The position numbers and the translations under genes were made by a program. From assembly GCA_012295275.1 (NCBI GenBank), contig CM022678.1:17724278-17788277 (forward strand): 64,000 bases of DNA, in the 5' to 3' direction. The DNA comes from Chrysomallon squamiferum (lineage: Eukaryota; Mollusca; Gastropoda; Neomphalida; Peltospiridae). Of the stretch, positions 1 to 13,461 are shown in pieces. Every line of letters starts with the position of its first letter. The stretch's first letter is position 1. Below the pieces are notes generated by a model. It saw nothing but the letters and a program-made list of their open reading frames with translations. It was not told the origin of the DNA and made no database searches.

Positions 1-27
1 ACTAGCATAAGCAAACTATAGCTATGC

Positions 28-66
<39 letters not shown>

Positions 67-367
67 TATTAACTAGTATAATATCTAGAATTAAATCTGG
101 TCAAAAATGGCTGAACACAATTTTTTTTAACATCAAACTTCTGAAATAAAATTTAAAATTATAAAACTGACAGAGACAAAAAGATCTTTAAAGTTAAAAT
201 CTTTTTGAACTGGGATGATGAACACAAAATATAATGATATAAACCAATGATTATCTTTATGGTCTGTTTATAAGTAATCTAAATGGGGCTTTGTGCAAGA
301 AAATATTTGAAAAAAAAAAAAAAAAAAGTTAAAAATACTAATAATTTCAAACAAAAGCAGCAGAAGC

Positions 368-409
<42 letters not shown>

Positions 410-1559
410 CCAACAAAAAAACAACAACAACAAAAAAACAACATTTATGAACAATTCAGTGAAGAGATCATGTCTGAGATAATTTTGTTATTACAAATAA
501 TAGCACACAATTTATTTTTACTACACCTTAACTGAATTCTCTAAAGCAGCAAGGCACACTGGCACACATTAAGAGTCTTTTTTAATAATTTTAAAATCTA
601 AAAATAAGTTATTATTATTAATATAATGAATATATTGTGAAAAATGAGACTGTTACACTGATGAAAAATCACTTATTTTCCAAGAATAATCCTGGAAATG
701 TTATTATGAAGATTCAGATGGGTTCACCAAATTCATCTAATTCATTCTTGTTTAAAAATCAAGTCATGGTTTTAAAATTTATATATATATATATATATAT
801 AAATTAATATAGATATAGATATACAGATATATATATTTAAAAAAGTACTGTATTTCTAAACTTTCAAAATTATAACAAAAATAGAACCTGAATTGGGAAT
901 AATGTGAGAACAAATTTTAAGTACAAATATGCAATATGTTAAATATGTAAAGTAATAAAAGCAGCATGTGTATAAATATTTGTAAGTAGAGATTTCTGTA
1001 AATACTTGTCAGACAAAAATTAACAAAATCATGGAATTATTTGACATATAATAAAAAATATGGATAACCAGAAAATTGAGGCATCTTCAGTTTACTAAAG
1101 TGTAAACATGTACACACACATACACACACAAACATAAACACATACACTGCAATGTATATGTATACATGGATACAGTTAATAAACCATGAACTGTAATGTA
1201 TGTATAACAGTACCTCTTTGTTACTATTATGCAAAGTATAATGTAAAAATGAATTTTAAAAATGTATATGAAATGGATCTTTAATATAAATTGTAACATA
1301 TAACATGATAGTAAATTCTTAATATAGATTATAATATATAATAAGATAAATTTTATGTAAAACAAATTTCTCTAAGGTATAATAAACAGTATTTTTAAAC
1401 AAAACAAAAATAATAATTTAAGGGTGCTCATGCACTGGATCTCATAATAAAGCTTTAAACTCTGCTATTTTAACAACAGGCAAGACAGAAGCAAAACCTA
1501 AATTTAATAATAATAAAGATATATAAGTAATAAATAATAATGATTATAACAATAACTAA

Positions 1560-1590
<31 letters not shown>

Positions 1591-1863
1591 AATAATAATT
1601 AATAATAATGATAATGATAATAATAATTATAATAAACAGAAAAATTTCACTAAGTTCTACAACAAAATTAAATCAGCTCTATAACATTAATTATGCAAAT
1701 TAGGTGGTTTTCTTTGTGATTTTTTTTTCTAATTAGTCTGTTAATTTTTTGACAAATTCTTAATATTTTGATATAGGCTTTTTAATATTCAAAGTTTTTC
1801 TTTCTTTCTAAATAATCGGAAAGTTAATTATGCTAACATATCATCTCCCTTCACACATATCAG
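1..1863. other. AT-rich flank and probable 3' UTR of the CRAL-TRIO gene
   Basis: No coding exon is visible. The stretch holds (AAT)n at 28-64, 367-408 and 1560-1600, an A tract near 310, and (TA)n at 781-801. The part just below 1864 should be 3' UTR of the minus-strand gene. Several AATAAA-type signals occur on the minus strand, but none can be chosen. Confidence 0.5.
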
Positions 1864-2301
1864 TTAATCAACATTTAGCTTTTTGAAAGTGCCAGGAAGT
1901 GTTTCTGTGGCATCTTGCTTCCCTTTATTAGGACTCTTCAGTGTCATGTCAACCATTCCATACTTCATGTCCTCTTCAAATTCCGCCTCACTTTTCAACA
2001 GCACCTCAGTCCATTCCTACAAAAAAAACGTATATGAAATTTAACTGAAAGCCAATATTAAATTGTGAACAGCCATGAAAGGATAACATATTTATGTGCA
2101 AGATTAGAAAAAATGAAATCATTAAAATGTCATGAAATAATTTTTTTTTTTTTTCATTAGAAATAAATGAATAATAGTTATAATAATGATATTTGAGGAT
2201 AAAAAATATTTGTTTTGTTTGTTTAATTCTTCACAGAAATAAAAATAACATTAGTGATATCTTACAGATTAAATGCAAGTTAAATATAAAAAGAGACTGA
2301 C

Positions 2302-2385
<84 letters not shown>

Positions 2386-2545
2386 AAAATAAAACAAAAA
2401 ATCACCTTGTTACTGTAAGGTGGAGCTTTGCCCCCATATTCCTGAGGCAGGTACTGTTCATCAACAAACTCTTTCAGTTCTTCATATTTTGTTCCATGAA
2501 AATATATCTAAATATACAAATATAAATATACATACAAGCATGCAT

Positions 2546-2594
<49 letters not shown>

Positions 2595-2674
2595 AACACA
2601 AACACACACTCACACACACAAACACATACGCACACACATGCACACATGCACACTCACACACACACAAACACACA

Positions 2675-2726
<52 letters not shown>

Positions 2727-3175
2727 ACAAAAGTCTTTACAGGCTATTAACACTTTTATTTTTTTTTTTCAATGAAATGTTGAAAAACAGTAAAATTAAA
2801 AAAGAGAAGAAAATTTATAAATCAATTTACTGAAACCTATAAATAAAATTTAGAAACAATTTTTGGGGGTTTTTAATCTCCAATTAAAAATGAAATATTA
2901 ATTAAAAAAAGAACATCGATTTAATTCTTTGAATTTTAACAATTTAAGAACAATAAAAAAATAAAATAATAAAAAATGACAAAAAGAAGAAATTAAAGAC
3001 AAAAATTCAGCAGAGACACTACTTACTCTTTTGATAATCTTTTCCTTGAGAAATACTTTCAGGACACTGAAGATGGAATCAAAGAAACCAGGTTCATTTA
3101 CATAATGGATTCCTTTAAATCGAGCAGGAAAAGAATCCTATAAAAAAAATAATTAATACATATGACTGCTTATTA

Positions 3176-3252
<77 letters not shown>

Positions 3253-3726
3253 TCTATTTGTATGTGTCATTTCTGTCATTCTGTATGGGTGTCATATTTT
3301 TGACATTTTGCATGTGTGTCGTATTTCTGTTATTCAGTATGTGTGTGCGTCATTTCTGTTATTCAATATATGCATGCGTCATTTCTGTTATTCAATATAT
3401 GCATGCATCATTTCTGTTATTTAATATATGCATGCGTCATATCTGTTATTCAATATGTATGTATATCACATTTCTGTCATTGACCATCTGTGTATCATAT
3501 TTCTGTCATTCTGCATGTGTGCATATCTGTCTGTCATTCTGTGTATGTGTCTGTCTTTGTCTGTGTGTAAATGCTTAAAGAAAAATTCCTGTTTAATATC
3601 TACCTGAAACAAACCAGTCATTGTTTTGGCGTATGAGGGTGTCAGCTGCTTCCCATGATTCCAGGTAAAGCCATCCATGTCAATGATAAACATTAACCCA
3701 TTTACTTGTGTTTCTTCTTCCTGTTC

Positions 3727-3788
<62 letters not shown>

Positions 3789-3861
3789 TAATAATAATAG
3801 CAAAAAAAATAAATAATAAACATCAACCCATTTATTTGTGTTTCTTCTTCGAGTTGATCAC

Positions 3862-3911
<50 letters not shown>

Positions 3912-4096
3912 TGACAAAAATAATAATAATAATAATAAAAAAATAATAGCAAAAAAAAATATAAACATTAACCCATTCATTTGTCTTTTCTTTCTGTTTA
4001 TAATACTAATACTAATAATAGTAATAAATGCAACAACAACAACAACAATAACAATAATAATAATAGTAGTAGTAGTAGTAATAGTAATATATAATA

Positions 4097-4134
<38 letters not shown>

Positions 4135-5625
4135 TTAATGAAAATATTGAAATAATAACACAAATTACTTCACAACACAATAACAGTAACTGTAGGAATA
4201 GTAACTAATAATGATACTGATAGCACTGCTTTCAACAGTAACAGTCATTATAAAAACAACCATCATCAACATTATTACTTAATAACTATTCATTTCAGTA
4301 ATAATAATGACAAAAAAAGTAAGGAAAAATTTATTAAAGAAATTTAATTTTAAAACTAAATAAATATTTAAAATTAAAAAAATAAAAATAAAGAAAAAAA
4401 TATATATATATATATATATATATTAGATATATCAAATACCAGTAAATATTTAAATGTATTTTTTAAATATTTCACTACTATATGAAAAAAACAAGATTTT
4501 TAGTTACAACTTACCTGAATAAGCTTGGAAAATGTCATGAAATTTACTTTAAACAAATTCCATATATCATATTTTTCTACACTCCATTTTCCTGAAGAAG
4601 AAAGTTATTTAAAACAGTTTTTTTTAATTTTATATTTTATTCTAATATACACACAGACACACACACACGTACACAGACACACACATGTACACACACAGAT
4701 TCACACACAGACATTCACATAGAGATGTAAAAAAGAAGGAAAACAGACAGACAGAAAGACAGACAGTGATGATTTCAAAGGTGTTGTTAAATATATTTTG
4801 TAACTCATCAGTGAAGACTAACTGGTAAAACTAAATAAAATATTATACATTTAATTTGGAATACCACTGAAAAATGCAGCAAACACTAATTTCATTTTTA
4901 ATATGTTCAGTGGAAAGCGAGCTAGCCTGAGATGTGTGGAAGACTGAAGGATCAATCCTCTGTCACATTTTGTCAGATAAATCCCATTCCAACAAATGCT
5001 CCACAATTAATTATCAATTACAGCAGTATGTGTCTAGATGCCCTTTGGGCAATATTAATATTAATACACAGTGGTGGTTGTGTTGTAACATGAAACAGGA
5101 GTATTACTGACATCTGTTCCATTTGATAATGTGGGGCATTAGGGCAAGTAAATAAGAGTTAATTAAAACAAGCAGCAAAATGGAGGAGATAAGCAAAGCT
5201 GTTAAAACCGCAGCTGGTTTGTTAGTATCACAGAGATCTGTTTCAGTTTGAAATTCAAATAATCCCGGACAGGTCTGTGTTATTCAAATCCAAAAATTCT
5301 TAAAAGATGCACAAAGATCGTAACATTTTTAACATTAATTGCAAAAATTAAATAATAAAAAGTTGACATATTTAAAGATTTTTTTTTTTCAAATAAAAAA
5401 AAACTGTACAGATTTAAATATGCAGCCAACAAAGTGCATACCCAAAACCTTTGATAAACTAATAATGGAGCATTGGGTTGGAATTGGAAAAGCCCAATAG
5501 ATTTCAGTTTCATATATTTCATATGAATTAATTAATTATGGCAAAAACGTAAATATTTATCTTCAGATTTTCTCTTCTTTTTTTTTTAAATAAATAAAAT
5601 TAGCATAGATAAATTTAGGACCTAA

Positions 5626-5665
<40 letters not shown>

Positions 5666-7338
5666 AAAAAAAAAAAAAAATAAAATAAAAATAAAAAATA
5701 AATAAAAATAAATAAATAAATAAATAATATGTATCATTATTACTAATATTCAAATATTTAAATAAATCTATAAAATACTTCACAGGAAATTTTAAATTAA
5801 ATATTTAATTAAATATTATAAACTACTGAATATGTAGGTAAATATGATGAAGTATTTAAGTACAACTTATTGTAAGTACTTAAGTACATGTTATCAAATA
5901 GATATGCAAACCTATCACATACTTAAGTCAATTTTTATCAATTATATTTAGATCAATTACTATCAAATAATTTACAAGTAAATACTTTTAAGACATTTTG
6001 TATTCATGTTTTAATTAAAGTATGTTGTATACAAAATATAACATAATAAAAATAAGAGTTATCCAGCATCAGCAGCTCAATTTGAGTGACACATATTCAT
6101 AATTTGATCCAAGTTTTTGGTATATAATTGTTTATGAAATAATGTCTGGCACATTCAGACAGTATTTATGAATTATAAATCAATTAAAGACAACGTTCAG
6201 GAAATACATTCCTGGCCAGACAAAGTATATATTTATTCTTTTTTTTTTTTTTTTACTTCAAAAAACTTTGATTTATCTATACTTTGAAATTATATAGTAT
6301 AAAAGTTCATGACTGAAGGGATACTTTACTAAAACGATATCTGAAAGATGATTAAGAGAATCTAAAAATAACCCAAAACTGTTGTTACTGTTCCCTTTAA
6401 ATACTGTCCTGCTTTACCTGGTCTGAATATTATTACTCTTGCGCCCTCTTTGTTTCTCTTGTCTAATACCCCTGTGACGCCATCTTCCATCGGCTGTTTG
6501 GTGTAAGATGGCTTCATCGTGGCAAACAGATCTGCATTTTCGAATTTGATTTTATAATAATTCATCACCAGCTCGAACGCTCTCTCCTGGTCGAACTTGC
6601 GAGCTCGCAAGAATCGTAGAAGGAAAGCATCGTCGGTACGTGCTTTTAGTCCTTAAATAAATATTACATATTTTATATTAAAAAAAAAAATAAATAAATA
6701 AATAATATATATATATATATGTGTGTTGTAAGTGTTTCTCATGACGTGCTGAAGCTCTGTAAAAAAAAAAAAAAAAAAAAAAACTCAATCAGTCAGAAAA
6801 AACGTCATTACGAAGCATTTTTAAAACAGATTTCTGTTTCAAGCGTTACGGCCCACTTAACATTATCAATGATAGTTAACAAAAATTCCATCACCTGTCT
6901 TAAAATTTAATAAGAATGATGCAACTAATATAAACTACCACGAATGTTCACTAAGTTGTTGTGTGTTTTTTTTCGTTTTTTTTTTAGTTACAAACTTCGA
7001 AGAGTTTTCATTTGTTATTTGAAGCATAGAACCACCCGAAAACAAAAATAACTTGTTCCTCGGTCACTGGTTTTGAACAAGTATATAACCATGAATGAAT
7101 ACAAAAAAAATATTAAAAAAATATAGTATTGTTACCTGTGCTATAATTGTTAGACCTAACTTTAAGAAGCTATCGTTAATATTTCTTTTCATGGAACACG
7201 TTAATTACCTGGAAATCTTACGAGTCTTTCTCTGAGAGCTTTAATTTCCTGCTTTCTCGTGTTAGGATCTTCTGACAGTTCTTCTTGGGCTTTCTTCAGA
7301 AGTTCGGGACTTAACGTACACTTGTATGTACCTGCCAT
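1864..7338 (-). CDS. CRAL-TRIO lipid-transfer protein, alpha-tocopherol transfer protein-like (307 aa, 7 coding exons)
   Basis: Coding exons in transcript order: 7338-7209, 6651-6418, 4591-4515, 3720-3604, 3137-3027, 2507-2406, 2016-1864. They total 924 nt, every junction keeps phase and all introns are GT-AG. The CRAL-TRIO N-terminal helical part is seen in DDAFLLRFLRARKFDQERAF (exon 2). The lipid-binding CRAL-TRIO fold follows: QVNGLMFIIDMDGFTW, DSFPARFKGIHYVNEP, FLKEKIIKR and LPQEYGG. Proteins of this family (TTPA, TTPAL, clavesins, RLBP1) bind a hydrophobic ligand such as tocopherol or retinaldehyde in a closed pocket and exchange it at membranes, often with phosphoinositide contacts. The length lies between TTPA (about 280) and TTPAL or clavesin (about 340-350). 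The start at 7338 gives MAGTYKC; an in-frame ATG at 7386 is an alternative. The exact subfamily and ligand cannot be decided by eye. Confidence 0.88.
2307..2382. repeat. (AG)n microsatellite
   Basis: About 75 bp of nearly pure GA dinucleotides in the last intron of the CRAL-TRIO gene, about 25 bp from the splice donor at 2405. On the sense strand it is a (CT)n pyrimidine run. Confidence 0.95.
2547..2724. repeat. (CA)n / (CAAACA)n compound microsatellite
   Basis: About 180 bp of CA repeats with AACA and CTCA interruptions, upstream of the exon at 2406-2507 in the sense direction. It generates low-complexity H/T and C/V open frames that are not genes. Confidence 0.95.
3181..3250. repeat. (GA)n microsatellite followed by an imperfect ~29-bp minisatellite
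   Basis: A 70-bp GA run lies next to about 250 bp (to about 3500) of imperfect repeats built on CATTTCTGTTATTCAATATA plus a TGCATGCGT tail. All of it is in the intron between the exons at 3027-3137 and 3604-3720. Confidence 0.85.
3720..4003 (-). repeat. Exon-edge duplication: three copies of the 5' end of CRAL-TRIO exon 4 with flanking AAT tracts
   Basis: The first bases of the exon at 3604-3720 (reading EEETQVNGLMFI on the minus strand) recur at about 3815-3855 and, more diverged, at about 3961-3998. The copies are separated by AAT arrays. Copy 2 would read EEETQINGLMFI, so it clearly derives from coding sequence. The authentic acceptor has no normal pyrimidine tract and is preceded by (TTA)n on the sense strand. 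Confidence 0.75.
4910..5050 (+). mobile_element. tRNA-derived SINE-like element
   Basis: A tRNA-like head (GTGGAAAGCGAGCTAGCC near 4911 as a degenerate A box; AGGATCAATCCTC near 4948 as a degenerate B box) is followed by a non-tRNA body ending near GCCCTTTGGGC. It sits in the intron between the exons at 4515-4591 and 6418-6651. The call rests on the promoter-box pattern only, and the borders are approximate. Confidence 0.45.
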
Positions 7339-7808
7339 CTTCTCAGACTTGATTACTTTTGTCGCACCTGACCTGGGATTCAACACGTCCTTGACACGAA
7401 ATGGTTAAGATCAATACACCGCGTTAAAGTTTGTTCGGAATACATCGCCACTTTTCGTTTTAAGGCAATCGTATTTCGTTTAATGCATGCCATTACTCGT
7501 TAACTTTACGAAATGTTCCGAAAAAGAACGAATTTATTAATAATTCTGCTATGTCACGATCACGTGAAATGTTTCAGGTTTCTGGTACCGAATTTAAAGT
7601 GGTTGATTGATTTCAGTGGTAGCCTGAACATATTTCAAATTTACTTATTTTACTCGTTCAGAAATAAGTTGACGTAGACTATATATTCTGAAAAACGTGA
7701 TTAATCATTTTATCTTATTCCCGTTATTATTAATAGTTAAAGGTTGTTTTTTTTTTTTTTTTTTCAACTTTTCTTTGATAAATCGTTATCGTCTGCTTCT
7801 CACTCGAT

Positions 7809-7839
<31 letters not shown>

Positions 7840-9033
7840 TAGTAACTGAGTATTTGATTTTTAACCTGGTGGCACGTTCTACGTTTATATTTATTGCTTT
7901 ATGTTAAAACGATACTGAACAGAAATAACCATCAGCTCCAGTTATGCTAGGACTAAAATGCGGACAGATGTGCCTGGTGGAAGAGAGAAAGTGTTTTTAA
8001 CGTCTGGGGAACTTAGAGCGAGTCAAATTTGGAGACAGCGAGTTAAAATGGAGTGAGCTGAGATGAGTGAAAGTGGGTTGAATAATGATGAACACAGAAT
8101 TAAGTAATGTCAGATGGTGTTATTTTAGGTGTGATGAACAGAGAGAGAGAGAGAGAGAGAGATGTTAAAAAGTGTTTATATTCAATAATCTCTACTGAGG
8201 GGATTTGAACCAGGGTTTTAGAGTGCTAACAGTTAAGTTCTCACAAGCAAGTACAAGTAGTTATACCTAATACCACTAAATTATAAATAAATAAATAAAA
8301 CCTTGTTTCTTGCCAAGTAATTTATTCTTATGATGAAACTGAAATTTTGACATTTAATGTTGTTTTTCTTTTTTCTTTCACATTATGTATATGTGTGTAA
8401 ATGTGTGTGTATGTGTATATATGTAAATATAGGTAAGTGAATGTGTGTGTGTTTCTGAAAATCGGGCATCATTCTAGACATTCTCACATTTTTCCACCAC
8501 TCATTATGAACAGTATTTTATTTTTGAGTTCAGCTCTTACAAAAACTAATTTTCTGTTTGTTCTCATATACATGTACCTACATGAACCATTTGACTCAAT
8601 ACATATTCAGATCATTGTTTTTAATTCAGACAAATCTCACATTCTTTCCAAATTCAGTTCACTCATTTTGAAGTATGCATGCGCGCACATGCACACATAC
8701 ACACACACACACATGCACGCATGCATGCATACATACTACATACCCCCTCACACACACACACATATATGTATACATACCTATATACTCATATACTACATAC
8801 ATACATACACATCACACATTTCACTTGCTAAGACCATTGTAACAGGCACTGCTGAGGGAAGATTGACAGAATTAACAAGTTCTAGACAACATTAAGGTAT
8901 GGACAGGGTTGAGTGTAGACACACTGTTGTAAGGCAGAACAGAAAACTACATGAACATGCATCACCATTACCAGTTGTCATGGTGACCTGTGATTTGGGA
9001 TCATGGTTTTACTTGACTTCATCCACATGTGTC

Positions 9034-9066
<33 letters not shown>

Positions 9067-9502
9067 AAACCATTTTTCTCTCTGATTCTTATGCACCTTT
9101 ACATCCAGTAACCAAGACAAGAAAAAGTAAATATATTTTTTTTTTATTACAAAACTTTTTATGCTGGTAAATACTGAGCAGTTGAGATTCCCATGTTTTT
9201 CTTTTCTTTAAAAAAATAAGTACACAACAATATAACATGTCCTGGTTTCTTTCCTACACCCCAAACTCTCTGAACCACCTCTGTGAACTGCTGTTGTGTT
9301 TGCTATGTAGATAACTGCATGTTCAACTCTGTTGAATATCAATGTCCTTCCTCTGTATGAACAAAATCTTACAATCTCTTCACAGTATTCACATTTCAGT
9401 CAACCAGTCTAATGTTTTCGTCTCTGTTTATCAGAAGATTTTTACTTAGTTATTCAAGGATGTGATTGTTTTTACAGTGAAACAGTTTTCTAGTTTTGTG
9501 TA
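7339..9502. other. Intergenic: CRAL-TRIO promoter side and TUBGCP5 3' side
   Basis: No coding exon is visible. Upstream of the CRAL-TRIO start (7339-7650) the DNA is less repetitive, as expected for a 5' UTR and promoter. Further on are a poly-T run (7745-7765), (GT)n near 7815-7840, (GA)n at 8141-8162, a CA/TACA-rich tract at 8680-8815 and (GT)n at 9036-9064. The end near 9502 should be TUBGCP5 3' UTR. Confidence 0.55.
8185..8290 (-). mobile_element. tRNA-derived SINE head (minus strand)
   Basis: On the minus strand, TTAGCACTCTAAAACCCTGG leads into a canonical-looking B box, GGTTCAAATCC. This is the arrangement of a tRNA-derived SINE. The anticodon arm and acceptor stem do not fold into a convincing tRNA, so it is not called as a tRNA gene. 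Borders are approximate. Confidence 0.45.
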
Positions 9503-10655
9503 TCATGATTCTCCTTTGTTGTCTATCAGTGTAACCAATGCAAAGGCCAAAGATTCCACTGGAAAAAAAAGAAATAAGAAATAATAATGATAATAAGAAA
9601 ATAAAGTAAATAATAGTAATAATAATGATGATGATGATGGTGTTGGTAGTATTAGTAGCAATGTTTATAACAATAACAAAAAAAAGTAATAATAATAATG
9701 ATGATAATAAAATAGTAATAACAATAATAAATTATAACAACATAACAGAAATAGTTTATAACATAACAAAGACACTAATTAATTAAAATCAGCTATGTGC
9801 AAACACTGATTGTTACTTTGTCGTACGTGACAACTTCCTAACATTACAAACAATCTTAGCAGAATATTTATTTTGAGTTGGTAGAATTTACACAACCCAT
9901 GAAAAAGCTTTGTCAATGTTTAGTTGTTAATGACTGTTTTTAGTTTTGAGATCTGCAGACTTACGTTGAGGAAAAGATCCTCGCTTGATGACATTGTTCA
10001 GAAAAGCTGCCAGGAATGTGATGCAACGAGTAAACTCAGTTTCCATTTCATCTATAGACTGCAGTCTGAATAAATAAATAAATACATGACAAATGAATGA
10101 ATAAATTCAGTCTCCATTTCATCATATAGACTGCAGTCTGAATAAATAAATAAATACATGACAAATGAATGAATAAATAGTTTCCATTTCATCTATAGAC
10201 TGAAGTCTGAATAAATAAATAAATACATGACAAATAATTGAATAAATTCAGTCTCCATTTCATCTACAGCATGTATTCTGAATGAATAAATAAATAAATG
10301 ACTAAATAAAATTAATGAGTTGTACAGGTGGAATGTTGTTTTTTTAGAATATCTGTACCAAATTTTATGCCTCTCCAACTTGAATCATCCCAGAAATTTT
10401 TAATTTTGTTGAATAGCTTACTGGATGAAGTCAAAGTTTGTGAACTAACAAGATTTTCAGACTTTCTGGCATAATTCAATCAACAAGACCCTGATAAAAC
10501 ATTTCTGCCCACAGACATTTTAAAGATTATGGGGAAATGTGAAAGATCATCCATGTTTTGTAAAATCCCCATTTGTGTTGTTTTTTTAGAATATCAAAGT
10601 CACAGTTCCAGTTTATCTCAGACAGTCCAACTGAATCTTTTGGGACATGTCTTGT

Positions 10656-10716
<61 letters not shown>

Positions 10717-13387
10717 GAATGAATTTATGAAATTATTTTTTTTATATATATATATGAATAAACAAAGAAAGAAAAATTAAAATTATAAATCTATAAAATA
10801 AATAAATTCTAAACTGCTTTAAAATAATTCATGACATTTTACTATGCTAACAAAAAGATTGTAAACCTATCTTGTATATCTGTCACAATACTTTTTAAAA
10901 TAACCTTGAATACCTAAAACTTACACAGTTGTACATAAAAATATACCTGGATTTCTATAATTTACATTAGTAATAAAAATATACTTGAATATTTACAACT
11001 TACACAGTATTAATAAAAATATACTTGAATATTTATACACAGTAATAAAAATACACTTAACATTACAATGTACACATAAAAATAAAAATACACTTGAATA
11101 TTTACAAAGTACACAGTATTAATAAAAATACACTTGAACATCTACAATTTACATTATTAATAAAAATATACTTGAACATCTATAATTTACATTATTAATA
11201 AAAATGTCCTTGAATATTTACATCTTACACATTATTAATAAAAAATATACTTGATAATCTATAATTTACATTAATAAAAAAATATACTTGAATATCTATA
11301 ATTAACACATTATTAATAAAAATATACTTGAATATTTACAATGTACACAGTATTAATAAAAATACACTTAAACATCTACAAAGTACACAGTATTAATAAA
11401 AATACACTTGAATATCTACAAAGTACACAGTATTAATAAAAATACACTTGAATATCTACAAAGTACACAGTATTAATAAAAATACACTTGAACATCTACA
11501 ATGTACAGAGTACTATTTAACAAATGAAACCGAGAACGAACCTGATTTCATCGACGCCCAGGTCCCAGCGAGCTTGAAATGTGAGAACGAGATTCAGGAC
11601 ACGCATGAACGCCTCTCGCAGGAACGCCACAGACTTGTGCATCAGACAGCGCTCGTGGATGTTGTTGACGTAGTTGGTGTGAGCAGCGACGATCTGGTCC
11701 AAGTCGACGGCTCTGTCTAAATCAGCCTGGAACTCCAAACCTGTACTGTGAAGAATCTGCGAAATAGAGGTGAGTCGAGGTGAGTCTGGTGAGCTGTTCA
11801 GGCGAGCTAAGGTGATTTCAGGTCAAGATTAAATGAGGCGAGGTAAGGTAAGACCAGGTTAGATGAAGTAAATTGAACTATGTTGAAATCTGATGAGCTA
11901 AGGTGAGACGAGGTGAGATGAGGTGAGCCAAGGTGAGTTGAGGGTGAGGAGGTTAAGGATGAAGTAAAATAAAGTGAATAACAAGTGACACAGTGTGAAG
12001 TGGTGATGAGGAATAGGATGAAATGCTTGGAGGTGTGTTGAAGTGAACTGAGGTGGGTTGAAGTGAACTGAGATGAGTTGAAGTGAACTGAGGAGGGTTG
12101 AAGTGAACTGAAGTGGGTTGAAGTGAAACAAGGTGGGTTGGAGTGAACTGACTGGAGTGAAGTGATCTGAGGAGTGTTGAAGTGAACTGATGTGTTGAAG
12201 TGAACTGAGATGGGTTGAATTGATCTGAGGTGGGTTGCAGTGAACTGAGATGTGTTGAAGTGAACTGAGGTGGGTTGAAGTGAACTGAGGTGGGTTGAAG
12301 TGAACTGAGATGGGCTGAAGTGAACTGAGGTGTGTTGAAGTGAACTGAGATGTGTTGAAGTGAACTGAGATGGGTTGAAGTGAACTGAGATGTGTTGAAT
12401 TGAACTGAGATGTGTTGAAGTGAACTGAGATGTGTTGAAGTGAACTGAGATGTGTTGAAATGAACTGAGGTGTGTTGAAGTGAACTGAGATGGGTTGAAT
12501 TGAACTGAGGTGTGTTGAAGTGAACTGAGGTGTGTTGAAGTGAACTGAGATGGGTTGAAGTGAACTGAGGTGTGTTGAATTGAACTGAGATGTGTTGAAG
12601 TGAACTGAGATGTGTTGAAGTGAACTGAGATGTGTTGAAGTGAACTGAGATGGGTTGAAGTGAACTGAGATGGGTTGAAGTGAACTGAGGAGGGTTGAAG
12701 TGAACTGAGATGCGTTGAATTGAACTGAGGTGTGTTGAAGTGAACTGAGATGGGTTGAAGTGAACTGAGATGTGTTGAAGTGAACTGAGATGTGTTGAAG
12801 TGAACTGAGATGGGATGAAGTGAACTGAGGTGTGTTGAAGTGAACTGAGATGTGTTGAAGTGAAATGAGGTGGGATGAAGTGAACTTAGATGTGTTGAAG
12901 TGAACTGAGGTGTGTTGAAGTGAACTGAGATGTGTTGAAGTGAACAGAGATGTGTTGAAGTGAACTGAGGTGGAACGAAGTGAAGTCTTTACTTACCCTT
13001 GTCATGATGTAGTTGTGAAGGCTGTTGACAAAGTACATGAGACGAAAACGCAGTAGTTGTATTTTGTGAATTTTTGCACTGCGGGGTAATTCCCCTCCCA
13101 GAATGCTAGACGTCTGTCTGTCCTTCCTCACTGGATTTTCTTTCTTCAGATCTGCAAAAAGAAATGAAAATAATAAAATTTGAATATGAGTTATCAATAT
13201 CACATTTATTCATGTGTCTCTCGTCTTCAGCTAACACAATTTTTAATTCAAAATCGTTACACATAAACTGATGCAATAAAAAAAATAAAAAATAAAAAAT
13301 ATAAAAAATCCCTCAAGAAACCTCAAAGATGTGTATAAAATGTAGATAAACATACATGTTGAATATTCAGAGATGCAAGCACACACA

Positions 13388-13461
<74 letters not shown>

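Noticed and set aside
2420-2833. His/Thr-rich 137-codon frame and opposite C/V-rich frame
   Set aside because: Translation of the CA microsatellite; the real coding exon at 2406-2507 is on the minus strand in another frame.
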